36,710 nucleotides of DNA. It comes from Candidatus Fermentithermobacillaceae bacterium (lineage in GTDB: Bacteria > Bacillota > Sulfobacillia > Fermentithermobacillales > Fermentithermobacillaceae). Positions 1 through 7,984 of the stretch are shown one piece after another. The position numbers and the translations under genes were made by a program. The stretch covers positions 1-36,710 of the forward strand of contig DUSI01000039.1 in NCBI GenBank assembly GCA_012842685.1, given 5' to 3'. Position 1 is the stretch's first letter. Each line of letters starts with the position of its first letter. The notes under the pieces are model-generated. The model was not told where the DNA came from. It saw only the letters and a list, made by a program, of their open reading frames with translations, and ran no database searches.

Positions 1-319
1 CGTCGCGGAAGCCACTTCTCTTCTTGGCGGGATGTGCTATGGGCGTCCAGGAGACCTGCCAGCGGTGCACTATCCCTTGCGCCCACGCCAGGCAAATTGA
101 TAATATGCCCCAGGAGCTTTCTTTGTCGCTTCTCAGACTTTTTCTTAAGGGGCTCTGGCGTTTCCAGGTGGTGTCTTGAGTTCTCTGGTGTTTCCTTGGC
201 GCTTTAGGTGGTATTCTATGGAGAGCTGCTACCGAGGTGGCCATGGGGTTTTGAGGTGCCCGTCAAGCGCCTTTCGAGAATTTTGCGAGGTTTGTTTCTA
301 AGCGTAGGAGGAGATAGCT
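1..319. other. left-edge region without a firmly supported gene
   Basis: All three plus-strand frames are open from the left edge for a while: frame 2 closes with TGA at 98-100, frame 3 with TGA at 177-179 and frame 1 with TAG at 205-207. One may be the 3' end of a gene that begins outside the window. Frame 3 contains several cysteines and frame 2 is glycine-rich, but no domain is recognisable and I cannot choose between them. Two imperfect direct repeats lie at 153-165 and 183-195, each followed by AGGTGGT. The last 15 bases hold the ribosome binding site of the next gene. I see no clear sigma-A promoter. Confidence 0.35.
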
Positions 320-2398
320 TTGAAAGAGTACACTACGGACAACATCCGAAACATTGCTCTCATATCCCACGGCGGAGCCGGGAAAACCACGCTGGGCGAC
401 GCGATGTTGTTCGTATCCGGCGGCAACGACCGTTTCGGTCGCACCGATGACGGTACATCGGTACTTGACTTCGATCCCGAAGAACAAAGAAGGAAGACCA
501 CGATTTCCACGTCCATCGCTCCCGTCGAGTGGAAAGGATGCAAGCTCAACGTCCTTGACACGCCGGGATACTTCGATTTTGTTGGCGAGGTCCGTTCGGC
601 CCTCCGCGTCTGCGACGGCGCCATCGTGGTTGTCGACGCGACGGGCGGAGTCGAGGTCGGGACGGAGCTTGTTTGGCAGTACGCAACCGAGTACGAGATC
701 CCTCGCCTCATAGTCGTAAACAAGCTGGATAGAGAAAACACTGACTTCCAGGCGACGCTCCGCGAGATAAACGAGGCCTTCGGAAGCCGGGCGACGCCCC
801 TCTACCTGCCTGTCGGAAAAGAGGCGAATTTCAAGGGGATCGTCGACGTCATACGGGGCGTCATGCTGACCCCGGGACAGAACGGGAAGGTCACCGAAGG
901 TCCCGTGCCCGATGACATGGCTTCTGAGGTGGCAGACGTAAAGGAGCAGCTCAAGGAAGCCGCTTGCGACGGCGACGACGAGCTGATGGAGAAGTACCTG
1001 GAGGAAGGAGACCTCTCTGACGAAGAGATCCTCCGCGGTCTGCGACTGGCTTCTCAGAAGGGCCGCATATACCTGGTCGTGCCCGTCTCGGCGGCCAAGC
1101 TCATCGGCATCGTCCAGCTCATGGATGCCGCGATAGAATACCTGCCGTCGCCGAACGCCGTGCCAACGGTGAAGGGGACCCTTCCCGGGCAGGAGACAGA
1201 GGTGGAGCGCGAGATTTCCGTGTCCGCCCCGTTCTCGGCCCTGGTGTTCAAGACCACGGCGGACCCCTACGTCGGCAAGCTGACCCTATTCAGGGTTTAC
1301 TCGGGCAAGTTTGCTTCCAACAGCACGGTGCTGAACGCCACGAGGAATAAGACCGAGAGGATCGGCCAGCTATACACGATAAAAGGCAAGACTCAGGAAC
1401 CGGTGGCCGTGGTGAACGCCGGCGATATCGGCGCCGTCGCCAAACTGCAGGACACTCTCACCGGAGATACCCTTTGCACCCAGGAAGATCCCATCGTCTT
1501 TGCGCCCATTAAGTTCCCGCCGCCCATCTATTCGGTGGCGGTCCGTCCGAAGACAAAGGGCGACGAGGATAAGATCTCTTCGGGCCTCACCAGGCTTACC
1601 GAAGAAGATCCCACCATCCGCGTGGAGAGGAACGTGGAGACCGGCGAGACCATCCTGTCCGGCCTCGGCGAGGTCCACGTCGAAGTGACCACGGGCAAGC
1701 TCAAGAGGAAGTTTGGGGTAGACGTGGAGCTCACGACGCCCACCATCCCCTACCGTGAGACGATAAAAGGCACTGCGAAAGCCGAAGGAAAGCACAAGAA
1801 GCAGACGGGAGGCCGCGGTCAGTACGGTCATGTGTGGGTCGAGTTCGAGCCTACCGAGGCCGAATTCGAGTTCGTCGACAAGATCTTCGGCGGCGCCGTT
1901 CCTCGCCAGTACATCCCGGCGGTCGAAAAGGGCCTTCGCGAAGCCATGCAGGAAGGAGTCCTCGCAGGGTACCCCGTTACCGGACTCAAGGCTACTCTAT
2001 ACGACGGGTCTTTCCACCCTGTAGACTCCTCGGAAATGGCCTTCAAGATCGCCGCAAACCTGGCGTTCAAGAAAGGGTGCATGGAGGCCAATCCGGTCCT
2101 CCTCGAACCCATCATGAGGCTTGAGGTCATGGTTCCCGAGCAGTTCATGGGCGATATCATGGGAGACCTGAACAAGAAGCGAGGAAGGATCCAGGGTATG
2201 GAGTCCCGGGGCAACTTCCAGGTGATCAAGGCCATGGCGCCCCTCGCCGAACTCCAGAAGTACGCCATAGACCTTCGCTCCATGACTCAGGGTAGGGGGC
2301 TCTTCACGATGGAGTTCGACCACTACGAGGAAGTACCCCCGAACATCGCCGAGACCATAATTGAGGAAGCCAAGAGGCGCAAGGAGCAGGAGAAGTAA
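320..2398 (+). CDS. fusA2: elongation factor G-like GTPase (EF-G2 type)
   Basis: A 692-residue translational GTPase with the full EF-G layout: G domain, domain II, and C-terminal domains III-V. The P-loop reads SHGGAGKTT (about residues 15-23), the G3 motif DTPGYFDF and the G4 motif NKLD. The G3 motif carries Tyr where classical EF-G has the catalytic His (DTPGHVDF); this, and the P-loop form, match the EF-G2/EF-G-like paralogue group rather than the housekeeping translocase. The housekeeping fusA normally follows rpsL/rpsG downstream of rpoC, outside this window. The start is TTG at 320, preceded by AGGAGGAGAT. It is monocistronic, ends in a strong hairpin and faces spoIID convergently. The paralogue's cellular role is not firmly established, so the precise function is open. 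Confidence 0.9.
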   Translation: MKEYTTDNIRNIALISHGGAGKTTLGDAMLFVSGGNDRFGRTDDGTSVLDFDPEEQRRKTTISTSIAPVEWKGCKLNVLDTPGYFDFVGEVRSALRVCDGAIVVVDATGGVEVGTELVWQYATEYEIPRLIVVNKLDRENTDFQATLREINEAFGSRATPLYLPVGKEANFKGIVDVIRGVMLTPGQNGKVTEGPVPDDMASEVADVKEQLKEAACDGDDELMEKYLEEGDLSDEEILRGLRLASQKGRIYLVVPVSAAKLIGIVQLMDAAIEYLPSPNAVPTVKGTLPGQETEVEREISVSAPFSALVFKTTADPYVGKLTLFRVYSGKFASNSTVLNATRNKTERIGQLYTIKGKTQEPVAVVNAGDIGAVAKLQDTLTGDTLCTQEDPIVFAPIKFPPPIYSVAVRPKTKGDEDKISSGLTRLTEEDPTIRVERNVETGETILSGLGEVHVEVTTGKLKRKFGVDVELTTPTIPYRETIKGTAKAEGKHKKQTGGRGQYGHVWVEFEPTEAEFEFVDKIFGGAVPRQYIPAVEKGLREAMQEGVLAGYPVTGLKATLYDGSFHPVDSSEMAFKIAANLAFKKGCMEANPVLLEPIMRLEVMVPEQFMGDIMGDLNKKRGRIQGMESRGNFQVIKAMAPLAELQKYAIDLRSMTQGRGLFTMEFDHYEEVPPNIAETIIEEAKRRKEQEK

Positions 2399-2464
2399 GC
2401 GGCAAGACCCGTGAAGGAGAGAGCCTGAGGCTGCTTGGCAGGCGGCCAATGGCGACTTAAGAGG

Positions 2465-2493
2465 AGGAGTCCCGGCTTGTGCCGGGACTCCTT
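2465..2493. terminator. shared hairpin terminator between convergent fusA2 and spoIID
   Basis: A perfect 12-bp stem (2465-2476 with 2481-2492) closes a TTGT tetraloop and is followed by CTTATACGTT. It lies 67 bases after the fusA2 stop and 15 bases beyond the stop of the minus-strand gene, so it can serve both. The T-tract is short on both sides. Confidence 0.8.
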
Positions 2494-2507
2494 ATACGTT
2501 CTTGCGC

Positions 2508-3458
2508 TTACTCCCAGATCTTCTTCACTTCCACGTTGCTGAAGTAGTACTTTATGATGTCCTCGGCGTTCTGGCCTCTTTGGGCCAGGATGAAGGCGCC
2601 CCACTGAGACATCCCGACGCCGTGGCCGTATCCCCGGCCCTTCATGACGATGGAGTCTCCCGACATGTACACCGCGTCCAAGAGGGTAGACCTCATGGCC
2701 GCCGCGCCTAGGGCCACCCTGAAGGCGGGGGCGGGGACCTCTTTTCCGTTTATGACCAGCACCTCAGCCCTGCCCGAGGGGCCCTTGCGACCGATCTTTA
2801 TGGACTCCACGCGATCGATGGGGACTCCCACCTTCGTGGCCGCCCGCGCTACCTCCTCGTTGGAGAAAACCTTGTACCACGTCTGGGTGGGCTCTTTCTG
2901 GACGTCGGTCTTGGGCGCCACGTAGGGGGTCTTTTCCTTCTGGTAACCGAGACCTTCAACGGCGCTTGCGGTCACTCCGCCCGAGCTCGCGTGGAACCAC
3001 GCGTTTATGGGCTGCCCGCCGTAGAGGATGACCTGGCCCCTCGTATCCCTCACCGCCTGCTTCACCCGGTCGTTGATCCTGTCGGCGTTGTAAGCCTGAA
3101 ACTCGTTGGGGTCTGTGCTCGCGTGGGTCCCTCGCTGGGGGACGCCGCCTTCGCTGAGCTTCTTGATCGTGAACGTCCGGGCCACGATTGCCTGAGCCCG
3201 TAGGGCCTCAATGGGCCAGCTGGGATCCATCTCGGCGGCCACCACGCCTTCCAGGTAGGTCTCGAGGGGCATATTCCGCACCTCGCCGGTTTCGTGCATG
3301 TAGACCGATATGGTCGGTTCAGAGTCAGGGAGCGCAACTTCCTGCCTGCTCCGGCTTCCTCTCACGACCATGGCGAGGATGATCGCCAGCGCGATCCCGG
3401 GTATTATCAGCCATTTTTCGTTTCTAAACGTCTTTCTCCAGGAGTTTCGAGTAGACAT
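2508..3458 (-). CDS. spoIID: SpoIID/LytB domain protein (membrane-anchored peptidoglycan lytic transglycosylase type)
   Basis: A 316-residue protein with a short basic N-terminus, one hydrophobic segment (about residues 15-36) and then a SpoIID domain. Typical features are the block ending VVAAEMDPSWP..EALRAQAIVARTF, the ASSGG stretch and the C-terminal GRGYGHGVGMSQWGA signature. SpoIID proteins cleave glycan strands after stem-peptide removal, in sporulation at the engulfing membrane; LytB-like relatives act in cell-wall turnover. The open frame extends upstream to 3521, but ATG at 3458 is the better start because GGAGGT sits 7 bases before it and translation then begins directly before the basic/hydrophobic anchor. 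No spoIIQ or spoIIIA gene is adjacent, so a spoIID-like wall enzyme outside sporulation is possible. Confidence 0.87.
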   Translation of the reverse strand: MSTRNSWRKTFRNEKWLIIPGIALAIILAMVVRGSRSRQEVALPDSEPTISVYMHETGEVRNMPLETYLEGVVAAEMDPSWPIEALRAQAIVARTFTIKKLSEGGVPQRGTHASTDPNEFQAYNADRINDRVKQAVRDTRGQVILYGGQPINAWFHASSGGVTASAVEGLGYQKEKTPYVAPKTDVQKEPTQTWYKVFSNEEVARAATKVGVPIDRVESIKIGRKGPSGRAEVLVINGKEVPAPAFRVALGAAAMRSTLLDAVYMSGDSIVMKGRGYGHGVGMSQWGAFILAQRGQNAEDIIKYYFSNVEVKKIWE

Positions 3459-3649
3459 CCTCCATACCTCCATGAACGCAGGCCTCTGGGTTCGTCTACG
3501 TAGTAGGCTTCCCACGCACAAGCGTGTAAAACCCTTGAATCGTCTTGGATCTCCCTCGGGCGCGTGTTAGCATTCCATGTGATGACGGTCCTTAAGACAT
3601 AGGTGTGGGAAAGGCCCTTCGAGACGGAATACTGTAAGGGGTGAGGCGC

Positions 3650-4576
3650 GTGGACTACGACATTATAGTTGTGGGCGGCGGTCCCGCGGGGATGACGGCG
3701 GCCATATACGCCGGAAGAGGGGGCTGGAACACCCTCCTTATCGACCCGATGGGCGGCGGCGGGCAACCGAGCACGACAGACACGATCTACAATTACCCCG
3801 GCTTTCCCGAGGGGATAGGCGGCACAGAGATCATGGACCTCATGGCCCGCCAGGCCAAGGCGTTCGGAGTGAAAATCGCCTTCGACGAGGTTGCGAGGAT
3901 AGATAAAGAGCAGGAAGGCGGTTTCAGAGTCACTACGGGCGAAGGCGGACATACCGCAAAGGCGGTGGTGTACGCCGCCGGCACCCACCCGAGGAAGCTG
4001 GGCGTGCCCGGCGAGGAAAAATACCTGGCCAAGGGGATAAGTTTCTGTGCCACGTGCGACGGAGCGCTCTTCAGGGATAAAGTGGTCGCCGTCGTGGGCG
4101 GCGGCGATTCTGCCCTGACGGAGGCCGTTTTTCTCACGAAGTACGCCAAAGAAGTGCTCCTCATCCACAGACGGGACGAGTACCGCGCGGGGATGGCCAA
4201 CGTAAAGCTCGTACGCGAGAACCCTAAGATCAAGGAGCTCTTGTCGACGGTCGTCGAGTCTGTGAGGGGAGAAGAGTTTCTGACGGGCATCACCGTCAGG
4301 GACCTTAGGTCCGGCGAAGTCCGCGATCTTGAGGTGCAGGGCCTCTTCCTGTACGTGGGGTGGACGCCCAATGTGGAACCGGTGAAGCATTTGGTGGATA
4401 CCGACGACCACGGCTACGTGCTGGCCGCCGAAGACATGTCCACGAAGACGCCTGGCCTGTTTGTCGCCGGCGACGTGAGGCGGAAACCCCTCCGCCAGAT
4501 AACCACGGCAGTGGGCGACGGCGCTACGGCGGCGTGGTCGGCCGAGAACTACCTGCTCTTAAGAGGCGCGAAATGA
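3650..4576 (+). CDS. trxB: thioredoxin reductase (NADPH, FAD)
   Basis: A 308-residue flavoprotein of the low-molecular-weight thioredoxin reductase family. It has the N-terminal FAD motif VVGGGPAGMTAA, the redox-active disulfide CATC (Cys133/Cys136), a second nucleotide-binding motif VVGGGDSAL with the HRR motif that binds the 2'-phosphate of NADPH, and the C-terminal FAD signature TTAVGDGATAA. It transfers electrons from NADPH to thioredoxin or a related small redox protein in the cytosol. GTG codons occur at 3641 and 3650; 3650 is preferred because AAGGGG lies 8 bases before it, whereas at 3641 the purine tract directly abuts the start. The stop overlaps the next start as ATGA. No thioredoxin gene is adjacent. 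Confidence 0.93.
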   Translation: MDYDIIVVGGGPAGMTAAIYAGRGGWNTLLIDPMGGGGQPSTTDTIYNYPGFPEGIGGTEIMDLMARQAKAFGVKIAFDEVARIDKEQEGGFRVTTGEGGHTAKAVVYAAGTHPRKLGVPGEEKYLAKGISFCATCDGALFRDKVVAVVGGGDSALTEAVFLTKYAKEVLLIHRRDEYRAGMANVKLVRENPKIKELLSTVVESVRGEEFLTGITVRDLRSGEVRDLEVQGLFLYVGWTPNVEPVKHLVDTDDHGYVLAAEDMSTKTPGLFVAGDVRRKPLRQITTAVGDGATAAWSAENYLLLRGAK

Positions 4577-5775
4577 GGCCGGTAGTACGCCTTTTGCCGA
4601 GAGTGACCCATAGGGTTTTCAGCGGCCACCCGTGGATATTCTCAAGCGAGATCGGGGCGGTGGAAGGAGCGTTTAGCCCGGGCGATATTGTGGAGGTCCG
4701 CGATCCCAAAGGCCGGTTCGTGTGCCTGGGCTACATAAACCCGGAATCCACCATCACCGTCAGGGTGCTTTCCAGGGAAGACCGCGACATAGACGAAGGG
4801 TTCTTCAAAGAACGGGTGCGACGAGCGGTTGAATACCGGCACCTCCTGTTTGGTGTGAAAGGCTCTTTTGGAGACGAGCCCGGAGGGTACAGGCTGGTCT
4901 TTTCTGAGGGAGACTTCCTTCCCGGGCTCGTCGTGGACATTTTCGCGGGGTACGTTTCTTTCCAGACGCTCACGCTGGGGATCGACCGGTGGAAGGAAAC
5001 CATCTTGGACGCGATAAGGGAGTACGTAAACCCGAAAGGTATCTACGAGAGGAATGATGCCCCGGTGAGGGCGCTGGAAGGTATGCCTCTGCGGGCGGGA
5101 TATGTCGGCGAACCTTTCGACCCGCTCATAGAGATGGACGAAAACGGCGTTACCGTCCTCGTAGATATCCAGCGGGGCCAGAAGACCGGCTACTTCCTGG
5201 ACCAGTCCGACAACAGGCTGGTCGTGAGGAAGTACCTTACGGGCAAGACCGTGCTGGATGCTTTTTCCTACTCGGGCGGATTCGGGCTTTCGGCCCTTGT
5301 GGGCGGCGCGCTTAACGTCCACTTCCTGGACGCCAGCGAAGCCGCTCTGGACCTCGCCAAGGCGGCCTGCGACAGGAACGGCTTCGCGGAGAAAGCCTCG
5401 TTTGAGTGCGGCAACGTTTTCGATGTGCTCAGAGACTATGAGCGCAAAGGGCTGAGGTTCGGTGCGGTCCTGCTGGATCCGCCGGCTTTCGCCCGCTCGA
5501 GGAAGATGGTTGAAAGCGCCCTTTCCGGTTACAAAGAGATAAACCTAAGGGCCATGAAAGTGGTGAAAGACGGCGGCATTCTGTGCACGTCGTCCTGCTC
5601 ACAGCACATAACCCCCCAGGAATTCGACTCCATGTTGGAAGATGCGGCCAAAGACGCGAGAGTGACTCTCAGGCTCATCGAGCGCCGCGGGCAGCGCTCC
5701 GACCATCCCATCCTCTCAGGAGTCCCCGAGACCGAATACCTCAAGTTCAGGATGTTCCAGGTCCTGAAAGCTTAA
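4573..5775 (+). CDS. rlmI: class I SAM-dependent 23S rRNA methyltransferase, RlmI-like (PUA + Rossmann)
   Basis: A 400-residue protein with an N-terminal PUA domain (GHPWIF near residue 20) and a C-terminal Rossmann methyltransferase. Visible motifs are the SAM-binding stretch VLDAFSYSGGFGL, LDPPAFA (the DPP catalytic motif) and TSSCSQH. E. coli RlmI makes 5-methylcytosine at 23S position 1962; the family also includes close paralogues with unproven targets, so the exact site is inferred. The frame is open further upstream inside trxB, but ATG at 4573 overlaps the trxB stop by four bases (ATGA), the usual translational-coupling arrangement, and matches the family N-terminus. It probably shares the trxB transcript. 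Confidence 0.88.
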   Translation: MRPVVRLLPRVTHRVFSGHPWIFSSEIGAVEGAFSPGDIVEVRDPKGRFVCLGYINPESTITVRVLSREDRDIDEGFFKERVRRAVEYRHLLFGVKGSFGDEPGGYRLVFSEGDFLPGLVVDIFAGYVSFQTLTLGIDRWKETILDAIREYVNPKGIYERNDAPVRALEGMPLRAGYVGEPFDPLIEMDENGVTVLVDIQRGQKTGYFLDQSDNRLVVRKYLTGKTVLDAFSYSGGFGLSALVGGALNVHFLDASEAALDLAKAACDRNGFAEKASFECGNVFDVLRDYERKGLRFGAVLLDPPAFARSRKMVESALSGYKEINLRAMKVVKDGGILCTSSCSQHITPQEFDSMLEDAAKDARVTLRLIERRGQRSDHPILSGVPETEYLKFRMFQVLKA

Positions 5776-5786
5776 ATAGAAAAAAC

Positions 5787-5835
5787 TTGATCGGGCGCCG
5801 GCAGCAGGCGTATAATATAGTCAAAGAAAGACAAA
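5787..5835 (+). promoter_or_regulatory. ctsR operon promoter with CtsR operator
   Basis: The -35 box is TTGATC (5787-5792), then an 18-base spacer and a perfect -10 TATAAT (5811-5816). Directly downstream, 5819-5835 reads AGTCAAA-GAA-AGACAAA. This is the CtsR heptad direct repeat with a 3-base spacer (consensus A/GGTCAAA NAN A/GGTCAAA) with one mismatch in the second half. It covers the expected transcription start near 5823, so CtsR should autorepress the operon by blocking initiation. Confidence 0.88.
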
Positions 5836-5871
5836 GTAAAGAATTCCTGCTTTGAGAGGTGGTAGGTACCG

Positions 5872-6348
5872 GTGGCCAGCCTGGCCGATCACATAGAGAG
5901 ATATATCGAATCCCTCATCGCTGAAGGCGAAGGCGTGGCCGAAATACAGAGGGCACTCATCGCGGAGCTTTTCAGGTGCGCGCCTTCCCAGGTGACCTAC
6001 GTGATAAGCTCCCGGTTTTCGCCCGAGAGGGGCTACATCATAGAGTCCCGTCGCGGGGGCGGGGGCTTCATCAGGCTCATCAAGGTTACCCTGGACTCTG
6101 AGAGAGTGCGGGATGTGCTCAAGAACGTGGGAAGCCACTTGAGCCAGGGTGAAGCTTACGCCTACCTCGATAGATTGCGGGAGGAAGGCCACCTCGACGA
6201 GAGGACCTATGCGGTGATGAGGGCAGCCTTGTCCAGGAACGCCCTTGCGGTAGGACTTCCCGAGCGGGATCTCCTCAGGGCAAACATATTCAAGGCGATG
6301 CTGAACGCATATTTCTCCGTAGAGCAAAGGGAGAGTGAAGAGAAATGA
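5872..6348 (+). CDS. ctsR: transcriptional repressor CtsR
   Basis: A 158-residue repressor of class III heat-shock genes. The N-terminal half is a winged helix-turn-helix DNA-binding domain that includes the glycine-rich wing RRGGGGFIR, whose tip acts as the thermosensor in Bacillus/Geobacillus CtsR. The C-terminal half is the helical dimerisation domain. Start is GTG at 5872 with GAGGTGGT about 12 bases upstream. The stop overlaps the mcsA start (ATGA). A CtsR operator lies at the promoter, so autoregulation is expected. In characterised Firmicutes, McsB and ClpC remove CtsR during heat or thiol stress, and both are encoded in the same operon. Confidence 0.95.
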   Translation: MASLADHIERYIESLIAEGEGVAEIQRALIAELFRCAPSQVTYVISSRFSPERGYIIESRRGGGGFIRLIKVTLDSERVRDVLKNVGSHLSQGEAYAYLDRLREEGHLDERTYAVMRAALSRNALAVGLPERDLLRANIFKAMLNAYFSVEQRESEEK

Positions 6349-6869
6349 CTTGTGAAGAATGCGGGAAGAACCCTGCGACGGTCCACTTTGAGCAAGTAGT
6401 GAACGGCAAGCGGACGGTCATGAACCTCTGTTCCGAGTGCGCCCAAAAGAAGGGCGTCTTCAGCGTGCTCTTTCAGCCGACGTTTTCCATAAACAACCTG
6501 CTTTCCGCGCTCCTGGGTTCACAGATGAAAAGCCTTCCCGCTTCTTCCGCCGGAGAGGAAGAGAAACGGTGCCGGATATGCGGCATGAGCTACAGGGACT
6601 TCGCCCGCGCGGGCAGGCTCGGTTGCTCCCGGTGTTATGAGACTTTTGAGGACAGGCTAGACCCGCTCCTCAGGAGGATACACGGGTCGGGTAGGCACAT
6701 CGGCAAGGCTCCAGCCAAGGCCGGCGGCGCCGCAAAGGCCCGGCGAGAGCTGGAAGAACTGAGGAGGCAGCTTGCGGCCGCCGTCGCCGAAGAAGCCTAC
6801 GAAAGGGCCGCGGAGCTGAGGGACAAGATCAAGGCGCTCGAGGCCAAGCTCGGGAGGGAAGAGGAATGA
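6345..6869 (+). CDS. mcsA: McsA, zinc-finger activator of the arginine kinase McsB
   Basis: A 174-residue protein with two pairs of CxxC motifs in the N-terminal two thirds (Cys3/Cys6 with Cys29/Cys32, and Cys76/Cys79 with Cys94/Cys97), which bind zinc in the characterised homologue. A C-terminal UVR motif (about residues 135-170, ELRDKIKALEAKL) is related to the one in UvrB/UvrC and the ClpC middle domain. McsA stimulates McsB kinase activity and links it to thiol stress. The gene overlaps ctsR and mcsB by four bases on either side, so the three proteins should be made in similar amounts. Confidence 0.94.
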   Translation: MTCEECGKNPATVHFEQVVNGKRTVMNLCSECAQKKGVFSVLFQPTFSINNLLSALLGSQMKSLPASSAGEEEKRCRICGMSYRDFARAGRLGCSRCYETFEDRLDPLLRRIHGSGRHIGKAPAKAGGAAKARRELEELRRQLAAAVAEEAYERAAELRDKIKALEAKLGREEE

Positions 6870-7954
6870 GGCGTGAAAAGTCGCTCCTTGAGAGCCTGGT
6901 GAGGAGCTCGGCTTCTCCCTGGATGGACGGTTCTGGGACCATGGCCGACGTCGTGATCTCCTCGAGGGTGAGGCTTGCGAGGAACCTCCGGGACATTGAG
7001 TTCCCCCACCGCATGGACGAGAGGACTGCCTCGGGTGTGCTCGAGAAGGTAAAAGAGGCCGTCTCAGACATCAACGCCCGCAGGGCCGTGCCCGAGCTTA
7101 CCTGCATTGACCTTGAAGACGTAAGCGAGCTTGACCGTCAGGTTCTCGTGGAAAAGCACCTTATGAGCCCGCAGCACGCGCAGCCTCTCCCGGGCCGCGG
7201 GCTGGTCACTCGCCCGGACGAACGGGTTTCCATCATGGTGAACGAGGAAGACCACCTGAGGGTCCAGTGCCTTTACTCGGGACTGGAGCTGGACGAGGCC
7301 TATATTACCGCCAATGGGATAGACGACCTCTTGGACGAGCGGCTCGATTTTGCCTACGACGAGAGGACGGGGTTCCTCACGGCGTGCCCCACCAACGTGG
7401 GCACGGGGCTCAGGGTTTCGGTGATGGTCCACCTCCCGGCCCTGGCCATAGGGGACGAGGTTTCCCGGGTGCTGTCGGCGGTGAACAAGATGGGTCTTGT
7501 AGTCCGAGGGCTCTACGGTGAAGGTACGGAAGGTCAGGGGAACGTGTACCAGGTGTCCAACCAGATAACCTTGGGCCAGACGGAGAAGGAGATATTGGAA
7601 AACCTCGCGCTAATCGCAAAGCAAGTCGTGGCCGAAGAAAGGCGCTACCGCGAGACGCTCATGAAGAACCAGCGGACTGCCCTGGAAGACCGCATATTCA
7701 GGGCTTGGGGCATACTCACAAACGCCCGCTCCATGAGTTCGAGCGAAGCCGTGAAACTCTGGTCGGATGTCAGGCTTGGAGTTGAGCTGGGGCTCATAGA
7801 AGGTCTGGATACCAGGCACATCAACGAGATCCTCGTTATCGCCCAGCCCAACTTCGTGATGCGGTCCGCCGGTAGGACGATGACTCTCGAGGAAAGAGAC
7901 GTGACAAGGGCGGAGCTCGTGAGGCGTCATCTCGCTAAAGTGAAACCTTCGTGA
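6866..7954 (+). CDS. mcsB: protein-arginine kinase McsB
   Basis: A 362-residue protein of the ATP:guanido phosphotransferase family. The nucleotide-binding motif SSRVRLARNL is near residues 32-41, and the catalytic-cysteine block CPTNVGTG has Cys174 as the likely catalytic residue. McsB phosphorylates arginine side chains on proteins; in B. subtilis phosphoarginine is a degradation tag read by the ClpC N-domain. ATG at 6866 overlaps the mcsA stop. The gap to clpC is 30 bases, so clpC is in the same operon. Length and motif order are normal for the family. Confidence 0.95.
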   Translation: MRREKSLLESLVRSSASPWMDGSGTMADVVISSRVRLARNLRDIEFPHRMDERTASGVLEKVKEAVSDINARRAVPELTCIDLEDVSELDRQVLVEKHLMSPQHAQPLPGRGLVTRPDERVSIMVNEEDHLRVQCLYSGLELDEAYITANGIDDLLDERLDFAYDERTGFLTACPTNVGTGLRVSVMVHLPALAIGDEVSRVLSAVNKMGLVVRGLYGEGTEGQGNVYQVSNQITLGQTEKEILENLALIAKQVVAEERRYRETLMKNQRTALEDRIFRAWGILTNARSMSSSEAVKLWSDVRLGVELGLIEGLDTRHINEILVIAQPNFVMRSAGRTMTLEERDVTRAELVRRHLAKVKPS

Positions 7955-7984
7955 AACCCGACCTGAGGAGGGAGGTTTGATTAA

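Noticed and set aside
2-100. 3' end of a CofE-like or similar enzyme at the left edge
   Set aside because: The 32-residue fragment in frame 2 has a vague resemblance, but other frames are equally open and the similarity is too weak to claim.
3407-4411. 334-codon minus-strand frame opposite trxB
   Set aside because: Antisense shadow of a well-supported thioredoxin reductase gene.
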